A stretch of DNA of 64,000 nt from Shewanella psychrophila. GTDB taxonomy: Bacteria > Pseudomonadota > Gammaproteobacteria > Enterobacterales > Shewanellaceae. A program made the position numbers and the translations under genes. The stretch spans positions 3,906,001 through 3,970,000 of the forward strand of contig NZ_CP014782.1 of the NCBI RefSeq assembly GCF_002005305.1, in the 5' to 3' direction. The notes beneath the pieces are model-generated. The model did not search any database. It was not told where the DNA came from and saw only the letters and a program-made list of their open reading frames with translations. Shown here in pieces: positions 42,707 to 53,146 of this stretch. Numbering within the stretch: position 1 is the first letter of the stretch; every line of letters begins with the position of its first letter.

Positions 42707-44484
42707 AGCTGATGCCTAACCAGAGAAGAGAGGTGCTGGGGCTTAAGGTAGTTAGTGATCTCCTGTGAGTGCTTATCTTGATAACCTTGATTAGATAAGC
42801 GCATATGGGCGATAAATTCGTGGGCATCGGCCAGATTAAGGGCATCTTTGCGATTAATGATATTGAGATCCATCAACTGACGGATCCTTTTCGCTGTGTT
42901 CACCTCCTTGATCCCAGCCGATAAGGCGTAGACCCTGGCAATATCATTGATAAGTGCATTGCCCTTATGCTTCAAATCTATACCCTTGACCTCACGGCCA
43001 TCTCTTTCTAAAACAAATTTTTTAAAGAATCCCAAGGGCGGCGATTCAGTCAAAGCATTACCTGCCATCCCCGCAAGAAAAATATCATTGCCCTTGGTAT
43101 TGGCCAGCACGGTATCTTGCAGGCTATCAAATAGTGAGCTTGGGCCGTAGACAGAACGCATATCGAAGAAAATACTGGCATGCATTAGCGCCTTGGGCTC
43201 AGGGGTATTGACCCAAGTTTCAAATTTATGCTGCCACTGCTTCAAAGTAAGACGCCACAGGGGATTTTGCGCCATGATGTCTCCAGGGCAATAAACATAG
43301 CCACAGCTATCCAAACCAGCGCAGACCGACTTAGACAAGGCGTCAAAGTAGGCCGACGCCGTTTCATCGGGTTCATAAGCGAGTAATAGGCCGTTATCTT
43401 GATCGGAACAAGCTGCTTGATCTTGTCGTCCCTGAGATCCGAATGCCAACCAACAAAAAGCCATAGGTGCTTCACCCAGTAACTGCTGATTCAACACAAT
43501 GAGGCGTCGGGTCAGCGCATCCGTCACCGAGGTCAAAACCCGGCCAATCTCCTCGGCCCTGGCATCGGCACTGATCAAGTTTTGCAGTAATAAGGGGATC
43601 TGTTTACTCACGCTAATCAAACTTTCAACTGTGTGCTGTCTCTCTATTTCACCGATAAGCAGCAAGGGTTGAGAGCTTTGACCACGTAATATATCTGTGC
43701 TGGTGAGGATCCCAATTGGGATCTCCTCATCCACTATGGGCAGGTGATGAATGCTGTGCTCGCTCATAAGCAGCATGGCTTCAAATACCAAGGAGCTCGA
43801 TGTCAGCGTCTTTGGCCGAGTCGTCATCGCCTGATGCACTGGTAAATGACCGTCTAGCCCTTCAGCCAATACGCGATTTCTCAAGTCTCTGTCGGTCAAG
43901 ATCCCCACCAGCTGATGATTATCGATGATCAATACCGAAGAGACCCGAGCCAGTCTCATTTTTTGCGCCGCTTCACCCACAGTAGAATGGCTATCGATCA
44001 CCACAGGGTGCTTCGACATCAAGGTGTTTACCCGACTCGTGGTTGCCAGATCTTTTGCCTTAAACCGGCCTTGATGACGTAAACGTTTCGCGAAGGCGCG
44101 ATTGAAGAAGCGATCGAAATGGCGATTTTCACTGCGCAGGTAATTGAACGTATCTGGATCTAAATGGTAAACCAGGCCATCTTCTAATATTTGTACCCTA
44201 TTACTGACCTTTTCACCGGATAGCAGCGAAAGAAAACCAAAGTAGTCTCCCTCACCTAGCCTATCGACTAACTCGCCACCATCATCTCGCACCTCAAATG
44301 CGCCGCTGCGCACGATATAAAGCTGGGGATGGGTTTCATCTAAAGGAACTATCGCCGAGGCCTTACTGTAATAACCAACGGTTAAGCTTTTACAACAACG
44401 CTCGAGGGCGGCGGCTTTTAGAGTATCAAACGGCGCTTGGGCCTTAATAAACTGAGATATTGGCTGTAGTTCACTTGCATCCAT
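42637..44484 (-). CDS. Cyclic-nucleotide-binding/CBS/DUF294 nucleotidyltransferase-like signalling protein
   Basis: A 615-residue soluble protein. The cNMP-binding-type beta roll is at about 15-130 (LYIVRSGAFEVRDDGGELVD, LGEGDYFGFLSLLSG). Two CBS domains at about 155-275 (VSSVLIIDNHQLVGILTDRDLR, IHHLPIVDEEIPIGILTST) should bind adenine nucleotides. The nucleotidyltransferase domain (about 300-440) has FGSQGRQDQAACSDQDNGLL, the GS-x-D pattern of GlnD-like enzymes. A DUF294 C-terminal helical domain follows to about 600. It is thought to sense nucleotides and modify or regulate a partner. The adjacent DnaQ-like gene downstream suggests a functional pair. Confidence 0.88.
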   Translation of the reverse strand: MDASELQPISQFIKAQAPFDTLKAAALERCCKSLTVGYYSKASAIVPLDETHPQLYIVRSGAFEVRDDGGELVDRLGEGDYFGFLSLLSGEKVSNRVQILEDGLVYHLDPDTFNYLRSENRHFDRFFNRAFAKRLRHQGRFKAKDLATTSRVNTLMSKHPVVIDSHSTVGEAAQKMRLARVSSVLIIDNHQLVGILTDRDLRNRVLAEGLDGHLPVHQAMTTRPKTLTSSSLVFEAMLLMSEHSIHHLPIVDEEIPIGILTSTDILRGQSSQPLLLIGEIERQHTVESLISVSKQIPLLLQNLISADARAEEIGRVLTSVTDALTRRLIVLNQQLLGEAPMAFCWLAFGSQGRQDQAACSDQDNGLLLAYEPDETASAYFDALSKSVCAGLDSCGYVYCPGDIMAQNPLWRLTLKQWQHKFETWVNTPEPKALMHASIFFDMRSVYGPSSLFDSLQDTVLANTKGNDIFLAGMAGNALTESPPLGFFKKFVLERDGREVKGIDLKHKGNALINDIARVYALSAGIKEVNTAKRIRQLMDLNIINRKDALNLADAHEFIAHMRLSNQGYQDKHSQEITNYLKPQHLSSLVRHQLRDAFKVVHDAQSGIKLKFTRSF

Positions 44485-44579
44485 AGACTGTCACCAGAAA
44501 AACAGAAAGAGACTGATAACAAAACTATACCCAGCTCAACCAGATAAAGGTATTCGACCAATGGCGACAATGAGTGGTT

Positions 44580-45452
44580 TTATTGGGTATTTAATTTAGC
44601 TTCTAGCTGACTTTTTAAATCCTGTACTGCTGGGGTTAAGCGGCGATGTTCAGGCATTTGGTTTATTTTACTTAAACCATGTTGATAAGCAGTTTCGGCA
44701 TCAAAATATTGCTTGGACTCTTGATAGATATCCCCTTTCTTAAGTTGCCAACGAGGTAAACTGTTCACTTCATGGGGTAACTGCTCGATAACCCTCAATG
44801 CCTCTTCGGGCTTACCTTGTTCAAGATAGCTGTCGACTAACAAGTCAACTAAGCTCACGATAGGGCCTAGCTGATTAACACCTTCATTGAGCCCCTCTAT
44901 GACGATATCCTGCCCAACTTTGCCTATCTGATCTGCCATATTCGCACGTTCTATATATTGATCTGGGGTGGGTCTAGATAACAGACTCATGAAAATATCC
45001 ATCTCATCGACGGCGGCTCTGTATTCATCAAGCTCTATATAAGTGCGTGCCAGATCGAGCCTGGCCGATTTATAACTGGGATCGAGTTCTATCACCTTAG
45101 AGAGTAACTTATAGGCCTCATCCGGCATCCCGGACTGCAGCCGCATTCTTCCCATGTAATACCAGATATCGATACGCAAGTTAGCATCGTCAGTGCTAGC
45201 CATGGCGCTTTGAAAATCTTGCCATGCTAAGCCCCAATGATGATTCTCACTATGGAGTTCGCCACGTTGCAGTAATAGATGGGCAATATTTGTCTGTGAG
45301 GCTAATTGGGCATTCAAGTTAGGGGCAAGCAAGTCATTGATATGCTGTACCCGAACATCGAGCTGGGCATGGGCACCCACAAGTGCAGAGCAAAACAGGC
45401 TGTAACTGAGACATAAGCTAACTAGTATCTTCATCACTAATATTTTCATCAA
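44580..45452 (-). CDS. Exported TPR-repeat protein
   Basis: A 290-residue protein with a Sec signal peptide (ILVSLCLSYSLFCSALVGAHA) and at least four tetratricopeptide-like helical pairs between residues 60 and 280. These include IWYYMGRMRLQSGMPDEAYK, SARLDLARTYIELDEYRAAV and LKKGDIYQESKQYFDAETAY. Two or three ATGs lie in tandem at the start. It follows the large phosphoesterase gene by 28 bases in the same direction, so the two are probably coexpressed, and the TPR protein may scaffold or assist assembly of the secreted phosphoesterase. No enzymatic motif. Confidence 0.75.
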   Translation of the reverse strand: MMKILVMKILVSLCLSYSLFCSALVGAHAQLDVRVQHINDLLAPNLNAQLASQTNIAHLLLQRGELHSENHHWGLAWQDFQSAMASTDDANLRIDIWYYMGRMRLQSGMPDEAYKLLSKVIELDPSYKSARLDLARTYIELDEYRAAVDEMDIFMSLLSRPTPDQYIERANMADQIGKVGQDIVIEGLNEGVNQLGPIVSLVDLLVDSYLEQGKPEEALRVIEQLPHEVNSLPRWQLKKGDIYQESKQYFDAETAYQHGLSKINQMPEHRRLTPAVQDLKSQLEAKLNTQ

Positions 45453-45480
45453 CTAATTTTCATTACTTAAGTTTTCATCA

Positions 45481-48400
45481 TTAAGGCACTGTCACTGAGT
45501 TTGAGGTCATTACGCCATCAAAGCTATCTGAGCCTCGCTCAATATCAGTCACTGTAAAAAAGAACATATCACCGCTCAGTGCCGACTGCTTAGTCAACTT
45601 CAAGATAAGGGCGCCATCTCCTGAAGTTGTCCCAGAATCCGCCAGCTTTGTTCCATCGGTTAAGGTCCATTCTCCACTCACCAAGGCTTGGGGCCCGCCG
45701 TTGCCAGAATCATCTTTCACACTCACCAGAGCGCTAACATCATAAGTTCGCCCTTTTCTCTTAAGGGACAAAGACACGTCATCGGCACCTAATTCTGTAG
45801 GAGGAGAAATCATCGTTGTCACAGTAATTTCTTGTGACCAAGCAGATTCATCCACGCCATCACTTGCCGTAACACTGTAGTAATAAGTAGTATTTAAGCT
45901 AATCGCACTGTCTTGATAGCTGGTTATTGATGATTGCCCTAAGAGGCTATAGCCACTGCCTGAGCTATGCGAGCGGTAAACATAATAATGTGTCCCTTGA
46001 CTCACAGCGTTCCAACTAAGCGATATCTGACTGCCATCGAAACTAGCAGTAAAACCAGTTGGCGTACTCAGGCCATCGCAAGGACTAGTGTCAACGCCAA
46101 TACAGTCACTGGTCTCAACATTGTCACTCTCTTGATAACTGTATCCAGCTAGGCTCACTGAGTTTATCGAGAAGATAAATTGCCCGCTGCTGTTCTTGTT
46201 AACATTAGTTGAGCCAAAACTCACCTTCCCCTCACCCGTTGTCACACCAGACACAGATAAATTAGACAGAGCCGACCAAGTGCCCGATACACTAGCATTG
46301 TTAACTGGTATGCCCAAAGCATCTTCCACTAGCACTTCGGCCCTCGCCCTGAGTTTCTTTTTATTCACAGATTCTATCGCCATCCCAATGTCTTCCACAT
46401 GCAGTGAAGCCGTCACAGCTTGAGTGGTAATCTCCAATCCAGTGCTTGGCGTGGACTCATTATTAGCGGCATCGAACGCGATGATTTTATAAATGTAATG
46501 GGTTGCAGGCGTTAAGCTGCTGTCATTAAAGTTGGTCATCGTCGATGTAGCAAGCATCACATCATCACGGAAAACTTTATATCCGGTAACGGCCACGTTA
46601 TCGCTCGCCGCATCCCACGAAATAGACGCTGTGTCGGTAGCCACCGACATCAACAACAGATTTTCAACTTGAGTGGGTGGCGCAGTGTCGCCTTCGGGCT
46701 CTGGAAGTGAATAAACCAAGGTCAGTTTAGGATGAAAGTTGCTCGACTCTCTCGAATAAAAGTCGGCGCCATCGCTGGAGGCAGTATTGGTTATGATAAA
46801 CCCATGATTACTCGATGAGCCATCGACCCAAGACTCGATCATATCTGTAGCCGCTTCATTTAAATTGACGGTATATAGCCCGATTCCAGGGCTAATCGAA
46901 GCAAGAGAAACCACGGAGCGATCTCCAGTCCCTTGTCCACCGGCAAGCTCCCAAGCCTTACCAGCATCGTACTGTAGCCAACTCACTTCGGCTTCGGTCC
47001 AAGGCACGGAAAGTGCAAAAATGTTATAGCTGCTGGATGTTGGATTAAACACATCTAAGGTTATTGCCGCTGACTCGATATTGGCATTGGCAGGGATCAC
47101 ATCGATATCCCATCTCAGTAGCGTCGACAGGTCGTTACCGTTGCCATCATCACCGTCGATATAAAGATTGGTGTTTGCACCATAACGACTTGTGATATTC
47201 AGTTCGCTGATATAAGCATCACGAGTGCCGCTGTAGCTGAGTTCAGGGCTAACACCATCCTGAAACGCTATGGTGATCAAGTTGATATAGGTAAATTCCT
47301 GCTGAGTATTGGCGGCAATAGTATTAAGAGAAATGTCTTGAATACCATTGATGACCAAGGTGTAGACTTGTGACGGCACCAGAGCCGATGTCGTCAAGGT
47401 CACTTGTCGCTGATTGGCACTCAATTGCGCCGATATAACACTCGCCCCGCGATCCAGTTGGTAATGGGAAATATCAGCCGCGCTGACTTGGGTCAGATTT
47501 TCAGAGAAATTCAGTTTCACCGTCGTAGAATCGATTGCCTGAATCGATGTCACTGTAGGGGGTAAGACATCCGGCCCTTTAGTCAGGGTAAACTCATCCT
47601 GAACGACATTGGTATTATCAATAAAAGTGGCCGTCAGCTCATTATCCTGAACCTCTAAAATAACCGAGCCAAGCAAATTGATAGAGGCATACATGGCAGG
47701 ATGATTGAGCGCACCGCCTGAGATCTTGCCCGAGCTGCCAGCAACCACATACACGGCGCCATTATTGGCTTGCTGGATCTGAGCCGTTTTTTGATAGCTG
47801 CCATCGCCCGCTTTATTCCCATCACCGGCGTCTAACTGCATCCCTTGAGTGAAGCTAGATGAATGACCATAGTGACTGTCGATAAGGTATGAACGCTCAT
47901 AGGAATGGCTATGACCAGACAACACAAGATCGACGCCATAGGATTCCAGAATTGGCAGTGCATTTTCGCGCATTTCGATTAAACGGCTTTCAGAATCTGA
48001 ATCATGGGAGCCTTTGGTATATGGCGGGTGATGCCAATAAGCCACAATCCAAGGCTGACTGGTGGCCTCGAGATCGTTAACCAGCCAAGTTAACATGGCG
48101 CCGCTACTCGACCTGTCTGTCTCATAGGACTCTAAACAAACAAAGTGGATCTGACCATAATCGAACGAGTAGTAGGCTTCGGTGCCCGATGGTACACCAC
48201 CTGCCTCAGCGTTTGTTGGTAAGGTAAAAATATCATAGTAAGGCCCTTCCTGGCTTGCAGAGTCTGCGGTGGCACCATCGTGGTTACCCAAAGTAGACCA
48301 GAGCGGAGATTGCTTTAACAATTCAGGATATATATCAAAAACGGCCGCCTGATACTCACTGTCAGTGCCCGTAGAGTAGGCATTGTCCCCCAACATGAGC

Positions 48401-48975
48401 CATAGATCCGTATAACTGCTGCCAGTTCGGGCTTTATAGGCATCCCGTACGGCCCTAGCATTGCTATTGGCCGTTCCCGAGTCACCTATGATCCAAACCC
48501 GAGTCAATGCAGTGCTACCAACACTTGGCGAGGTATAAAAGAAGTGTGTGCTATCGCCACCTGTGAGTACGTCGCCTTGATTGTCGAGAACGGCGTAATA
48601 GTAGCGAGTATTAGGCGTGAGGCCGCTAAGGGTCACACTGTGTGTGGCTTCATTCAGCCCCGTAGCGCTATCGGCTAAATTACTGAGCTCAGTACCGTAT
48701 TTGACAACCGATGGCCCGGTAATATCCGTCCTCCATTTGACCGTCATACTGTGCTCAGTACCGAGCTGAAGATAAGGGCCTCGGGTTAGTGTCTCTGCCA
48801 TCACGGCAGATGTGAAGCAGATAAGCAGTACGAAGAGGCACATTATGCCATTGGCGTAATGCCTGTTAACAATAGGCGGAGCAGACAAAAATAGGCCAAA
48901 CATACCACACCACCAAATTTTGTAGGCTTGTCGCGCTTTACTTTCAGCTATAAACGGGGCAAGCGCCATGTTCAA
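45481..48975 (-). CDS. Large secreted purple-acid-phosphatase-like metallophosphoesterase
   Basis: Up to 1164 residues. The true start may be ATG 48843, which begins the signal peptide MCLFVLLICFTSAVMA directly. In full-length numbering: a fibronectin-like N-domain of purple acid phosphatases (about 62-150); a metallophosphoesterase domain (about 160-405) with GDSG, LMLGDNAYS, LGNHDG, WHHPPY and SGHSHSYERS; an Ig-like domain (about 470-560); a DNRLRE region (about 570-760, RDAYISELNITSRYGANTNL); then FN3, Ig-like, FN3 and a final beta domain. All five metal-site motifs are intact. It is a probable extracellular phosphoesterase with adhesive modules. Substrate unknown. No Pho box was found upstream. 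Confidence 0.83.
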   Translation of the reverse strand: MNMALAPFIAESKARQAYKIWWCGMFGLFLSAPPIVNRHYANGIMCLFVLLICFTSAVMAETLTRGPYLQLGTEHSMTVKWRTDITGPSVVKYGTELSNLADSATGLNEATHSVTLSGLTPNTRYYYAVLDNQGDVLTGGDSTHFFYTSPSVGSTALTRVWIIGDSGTANSNARAVRDAYKARTGSSYTDLWLMLGDNAYSTGTDSEYQAAVFDIYPELLKQSPLWSTLGNHDGATADSASQEGPYYDIFTLPTNAEAGGVPSGTEAYYSFDYGQIHFVCLESYETDRSSSGAMLTWLVNDLEATSQPWIVAYWHHPPYTKGSHDSDSESRLIEMRENALPILESYGVDLVLSGHSHSYERSYLIDSHYGHSSSFTQGMQLDAGDGNKAGDGSYQKTAQIQQANNGAVYVVAGSSGKISGGALNHPAMYASINLLGSVILEVQDNELTATFIDNTNVVQDEFTLTKGPDVLPPTVTSIQAIDSTTVKLNFSENLTQVSAADISHYQLDRGASVISAQLSANQRQVTLTTSALVPSQVYTLVINGIQDISLNTIAANTQQEFTYINLITIAFQDGVSPELSYSGTRDAYISELNITSRYGANTNLYIDGDDGNGNDLSTLLRWDIDVIPANANIESAAITLDVFNPTSSSYNIFALSVPWTEAEVSWLQYDAGKAWELAGGQGTGDRSVVSLASISPGIGLYTVNLNEAATDMIESWVDGSSSNHGFIITNTASSDGADFYSRESSNFHPKLTLVYSLPEPEGDTAPPTQVENLLLMSVATDTASISWDAASDNVAVTGYKVFRDDVMLATSTMTNFNDSSLTPATHYIYKIIAFDAANNESTPSTGLEITTQAVTASLHVEDIGMAIESVNKKKLRARAEVLVEDALGIPVNNASVSGTWSALSNLSVSGVTTGEGKVSFGSTNVNKNSSGQFIFSINSVSLAGYSYQESDNVETSDCIGVDTSPCDGLSTPTGFTASFDGSQISLSWNAVSQGTHYYVYRSHSSGSGYSLLGQSSITSYQDSAISLNTTYYYSVTASDGVDESAWSQEITVTTMISPPTELGADDVSLSLKRKGRTYDVSALVSVKDDSGNGGPQALVSGEWTLTDGTKLADSGTTSGDGALILKLTKQSALSGDMFFFTVTDIERGSDSFDGVMTSNSVTVP

Positions 48976-49101
48976 TGTGGTAAGTATATGCCTTAATACC
49001 TGACTGTGCCTGAGCTTGCGGGGATGTAAAGATATGAAACAATCACATGAGAGTGGGTAGTTTTAACTATAATGCGGAGCTATTCGTTGGAAACTAAAAA
49101 G

Positions 49102-49138
49102 AAAAAGAGCGAAACCAAAATCGATTTCACTCTTTTTT
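49102..49138 (-). terminator. Rho-independent terminator after amidohydrolase
   Basis: On the minus strand AAAAAGAGTGAAA pairs with TTTCGCTCTTTTT (one G-U pair), followed by CTTTTTAG. It lies 60 bases after the amidohydrolase stop, and the phosphoesterase start is beyond it. Confidence 0.78.
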
Positions 49139-49197
49139 GTCACAGCCCATTCTTTTTCAAATTGTTCTTTTTAAAAAGAGGCTAAACCCCAGCAGGA

Positions 49198-50991
49198 TTA
49201 ATGTTTCAGGTTAGCGGCCTTATTGATATTAAAATCGCCGTGAAAAACCGTGCCTAAGATAGCGATATCTTTAATCGCCATGGGATCAATTTTAAGTGGG
49301 TTGGCTTTCAATATCGTAAAATTAGCCGTCTTCCCCTCTTCGATGGAGCCTATCTTGGTCTCCAAGTTTAGGGTTCTCGCCGCAGTGATAGTGATCGCCT
49401 TCATCGCCGTGTATGCATCAATACGTTGATCCTGAGAAACTTTGCGGTTGTTAGCTGTCACTCTATTTACCGCAGTCCAGGCTAATGTCAGCGGCTCAAC
49501 CGGGGCCATGGCAAAGTCTGAATGGAAAGACACAGGTATTTTCCTGTCTACTAACTTTTTCACAGCGACCAGAGAGTCAGCCCGCTCGGGACCGAGTCCA
49601 TCTGTCGCATACTTATCCGCTAACGCCCATAAATAGAAGGGATTAACCGAAGCCTCCATGCCCAAGCTCTTCATCTCATCGGCTTGCTTATCGGTAAAAT
49701 AGCCCATGTGATGTAAGGTAAAGCGATGATCTTTTCTCGGATAGGCTTGCTGATCCAGCGAGTTAAAGTCCAATACCTGCTGTATGCCTAAGTCACCATT
49801 GGAGTGAACATGAATTTTATAATCATTTTTCCAATACAGACTCAGCTGGTCTTGAAACAGATCTAGAGGTGTCATCCATTCGCCATGATGGCCATCAGGG
49901 TAACCGTCCTCCATCTGCATCAGCAGCGAATAGATGGCGCCATCGGCAAACAGTTTTACCTGCTTGGGCAAGAACTCGATATTCTCTGTGTTGTATTTAG
50001 CTGGCAGAGTCTCCATTACCGCCATCGCCTTACTGTTATCATTACCCGCCATGGCATAAAGCTGAGTCCCATTGGGGATCAGGTAAACATCATAGGGAGG
50101 CTTCTTGTCCATCTCACTCTTGAGTAATCCATACTCCATCTTAAAATCTGAACTTGGAAAGCCTGGCTCGGCAATGGTGGTGATCCCGTTTTGCTGAACA
50201 AGTTGAGTCATTTTCGACAACCCACGCTTATAGGAATCAGGATCGAGCAAGAATGGACCAATTTTTGGTACCAGCGCTAGCCAGCCACCCTCATAAAAAT
50301 GCCCTTCTTCCCAATTGACTTGCGGGTTACCTTTAAAGTCTTCTTCAGTAATACCGAATAACTCTATGGCTTTATCGTTTAAAAATATTTCATGGAATGA
50401 ACGATGAATAATGGCCACTGGTTTATCTGGAGACAAGCGATTAAGGATCCCTCTATTAAGGGAGCCATGCCATAACTGATGATAACCCCAGGCAAAGAAT
50501 ATCTTACCGGCTTTAGCGTTTTCGTTAATCGATTCAGCCAACCTTTTTTGGTAGGCTTCTGGGGTCTGTACCCCTTTCTTAACACCTGTAGGTAACACCC
50601 AATCATGAGGAGCGATCACCTCATTTGGCAACATAAGCGCTGCTATAGAAGGATGAAGATGAGGCTCGATAAAACCAGGCATTAGGGTATTGCCCTTAAG
50701 GTCATGAAGCTCGGCCTTACCTTCGAAACGCTTGAACGCTTCGGCCTTAGTGCCAACAAAGATAATTCTCCCTTCACGCTCGACCACGGCCTCAGCGTAT
50801 TCAGGCTTATCTCCATTCATGGTCAGTATGTCACCGCCGAAGAAAATAGTCTGATGGAGCTCATAGGGTAAGGTAACAGCGGCTTGCTGTTCACTGGTCG
50901 CTTGTTGAGTCGCTTTTGGAGATGCATCATCCTGATTGTTGCAGCCAGATATGGCCATAACCATGACTAATGCCAATATGCTTTTATACAT
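49198..50991 (-). CDS. Amidohydrolase family 3 (YtcJ-like) lipoprotein
   Basis: A 597-residue metal-dependent hydrolase. The signal peptide ends in the lipobox VMAISGCNNQ, so Cys 17 is lipidated. The amidohydrolase core begins FFGGDILTMNGDKPEYAEAV. Metal ligands are in MPGFIEPHLHPS; further ligand positions include VHSNGD, HHMGYF and HSDFAMAP. The C-terminal small domain, TLNLETKIGSIEEGKTANFT, is typical. The family cleaves amides, N-formyl or ring C-N bonds; the substrate is not predictable. It is a single transcription unit with its own terminator, probably facing the periplasm. Confidence 0.87.
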   Translation of the reverse strand: MYKSILALVMVMAISGCNNQDDASPKATQQATSEQQAAVTLPYELHQTIFFGGDILTMNGDKPEYAEAVVEREGRIIFVGTKAEAFKRFEGKAELHDLKGNTLMPGFIEPHLHPSIAALMLPNEVIAPHDWVLPTGVKKGVQTPEAYQKRLAESINENAKAGKIFFAWGYHQLWHGSLNRGILNRLSPDKPVAIIHRSFHEIFLNDKAIELFGITEEDFKGNPQVNWEEGHFYEGGWLALVPKIGPFLLDPDSYKRGLSKMTQLVQQNGITTIAEPGFPSSDFKMEYGLLKSEMDKKPPYDVYLIPNGTQLYAMAGNDNSKAMAVMETLPAKYNTENIEFLPKQVKLFADGAIYSLLMQMEDGYPDGHHGEWMTPLDLFQDQLSLYWKNDYKIHVHSNGDLGIQQVLDFNSLDQQAYPRKDHRFTLHHMGYFTDKQADEMKSLGMEASVNPFYLWALADKYATDGLGPERADSLVAVKKLVDRKIPVSFHSDFAMAPVEPLTLAWTAVNRVTANNRKVSQDQRIDAYTAMKAITITAARTLNLETKIGSIEEGKTANFTILKANPLKIDPMAIKDIAILGTVFHGDFNINKAANLKH

Positions 50992-51280
50992 AAGTGTCTT
51001 CCCTTACGTTTGATAACTTCTGATTTGAGCAAGAATAACCTCGCCTCTATCCTAGCAGTATCCTTACTCACTATTTGGCCCTTTACATAAGATCTGCTAT
51101 TAGCTTCTTCCCGTAACCTTAGGAAAGTTATAACGAAACATAAGCAGCACCTTAAGTAAAGCGGCCGATATATTAGCACCGCATACCTGTGCTGTAGAGC
51201 ATCACGGTTCAAAATTGAGTGGCCGATCAAAATTTGTTTTTAAGTCGTGCAAGGAAATAGAACTTAAATGTGCCAATAAA

Positions 51281-51302
51281 AAAGAGCGCCTAAGCGCTCT
51301 TT
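51281..51302 (-). terminator. Rho-independent terminator of the symporter operon
   Basis: AAAGAGCGC and GCGCTCTTT pair perfectly around CTAA. On the minus strand the stem is followed by TTTTATTGG. About 100 bases after the symporter stop. Confidence 0.88.
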
Positions 51303-51400
51303 TCATTTATGTCGATACCAGCTCTAGATACTAAAATCACATACCAAAGTCAGAAACCAGAGTCAGAAACCAGAGTCATCTAAGTCATAGAGACATCCGA

Positions 51401-53119
51401 CTAGTGGTCTTGAGCCTCACCCGCTCCCTTAGGGAAACGAATTGACTCAACCATGTTAACCACATCTTGCGGTACCGCTGTCGTTACCTTACTGACAGCG
51501 AAGGCCACTGCGAAGTTAATCATCATACCTAGCATACCGATACCTTCAGGAGATATCCCTAGGAACCAATGATCCGCATTGTTGATCTCAGGGTTTACGA
51601 ACTTGAAGAATGCGATATAGCCAGCGGTAAATAACAGACCAACAACCATACCTGTGATTGCACCTTCCTTGTTCATGGTCTTAGAGAAAATACCCATGAT
51701 GATTGCAGGGAAGAGTGACGATGCCGCGAGTCCGAAGGCGATAGCAACGACTGCTGCGACAAATCCAGGTGGATTGATGCCGAAGTAACCTGCCATCACA
51801 ATACCCAGCGCCGCGGCGATACGTGCAAACATCAATTCCTTCTTATCTGAGATATCCGGCATCAGGTTCTTCTTGAGTAAATCATGAGACACCGATGTAG
51901 AGATAACCAACAAGAGACCCGCAGATGTTGATAACGCAGCGGCTAGACCACCGGCAGCAACCAATGCGATAACCCAAGCAGGTAAGTTAGCAATTTCAGG
52001 TGTCGCGAGAACCATAATGTCTCGGTCAATCTTCATCTCGCTTTCAGGACCCTTAGCATAATAAATTTTGCCATCTTGGTTTTTATCATCCCACTCAATC
52101 AGACCTGTCTTTTCCCAGTTCTTAATCCACTCGGGAGCCGTTTCATAGGCAACACCTGTAGATTCTGGGCCATTTATCGTTTCAATCATATTCACACGAG
52201 AGAAGGCCGCGAGTGCAGGAATCGTCGTATACATAATGGCGATGAAAACAAGCGCCCAACCCGCTGATACTCGTGCATCTTTCACTCTAGGCACGGTAAA
52301 GAAGCGTACTATCACGTGTGGCAGACCCGCTGTACCAAACATCAGAGCGCCGGTAATGAAGAACACATCGATCATGCTCTTAGAGCCTTCGGTATACTGC
52401 CCAAAGCCAAGCTCTGTGGATAACCCATCGAGTTTATCTAGCAGATATACCCCAGTGCCATTACCCGCAGCATCGATGAGCTCTGCGCCGAAACCAATTT
52501 GAGGAATAATATGACCCGTCATCATCACAGAGATGAAGATAGCCGGAACCATAAAGGCGAAGATGAGTACACAGTATTGTGCGACCTGAGTGTAGGTAAT
52601 ACCTTTCATACCACCGAGTACGGCATAGAAGAAGACCACCGCCATACCTATGTAAACGCCGGTTTCAACTTCGACCTCGAGGAAGCGAGAGAACACCACG
52701 CCCACACCACGCATTTGACCCGCGATATAAGTGAAACAGATGAAGATGGCACACACAACTGCCACAGTACGCGCAGCTTGTGAGTAGTATCGGTCACCGA
52801 TAAAGTCTGGCACGGTAAACTTACCAAACTTTCTTAGATAAGGCGCCATACACAATGCCAGCAGTACGTAGCCGCCAGTCCAACCCATAAGGTAAACAGA
52901 GCCATCATAGCCGGTAAATGACACTATACCCGCGAGGGAAATAAACGAGGCTGCCGACATCCAATCTGCCGCCGTTGCCATGCCGTTCATCACAGGGTGA
53001 ACACCACCACCTGCAACATAGAATTCTTTTGTCGAACCGGCTCTCGCCCAAATCGCGATTCCGATATAAAGGGCGAATGTTACGCCCACAATCAAATAAG
53101 TTAACGTTTGTACGTCCAT
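51401..53119 (-). CDS. Sodium:solute symporter, acetate permease (ActP) type
   Basis: A 572-residue polytopic inner-membrane protein of the SSS family with about 13 predicted helices. Typical segments: AWDMSAASF-like AADWMSAASFISLAGIVSFT, FGKFTVPDFIGDRYY, GQMRGVGVVFSRFL, GTAGLPHVIVRFFTVPRVKD and ALSTSAGLLLVISTSVSHDL. A hydrophilic loop of about 70 residues (about 305-370) is characteristic of the subgroup paired with DUF4212. It probably takes up acetate or another short carboxylate with sodium. The substrate is inferred from family only. It is 27 bases downstream of its small partner and ends in a clear terminator. Confidence 0.88.
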   Translation of the reverse strand: MDVQTLTYLIVGVTFALYIGIAIWARAGSTKEFYVAGGGVHPVMNGMATAADWMSAASFISLAGIVSFTGYDGSVYLMGWTGGYVLLALCMAPYLRKFGKFTVPDFIGDRYYSQAARTVAVVCAIFICFTYIAGQMRGVGVVFSRFLEVEVETGVYIGMAVVFFYAVLGGMKGITYTQVAQYCVLIFAFMVPAIFISVMMTGHIIPQIGFGAELIDAAGNGTGVYLLDKLDGLSTELGFGQYTEGSKSMIDVFFITGALMFGTAGLPHVIVRFFTVPRVKDARVSAGWALVFIAIMYTTIPALAAFSRVNMIETINGPESTGVAYETAPEWIKNWEKTGLIEWDDKNQDGKIYYAKGPESEMKIDRDIMVLATPEIANLPAWVIALVAAGGLAAALSTSAGLLLVISTSVSHDLLKKNLMPDISDKKELMFARIAAALGIVMAGYFGINPPGFVAAVVAIAFGLAASSLFPAIIMGIFSKTMNKEGAITGMVVGLLFTAGYIAFFKFVNPEINNADHWFLGISPEGIGMLGMMINFAVAFAVSKVTTAVPQDVVNMVESIRFPKGAGEAQDH

Positions 53120-53146
53120 CTCATGGCTCCTTATCTTGGTCTAGTA

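Noticed and set aside
42570..42845. 91-codon minus-strand frame with repeated VVHDVQ-GIKL segments
   Set aside because: Produced by the 67-bp repeats shifting the frame of the DUF294 gene end, not a separate gene.
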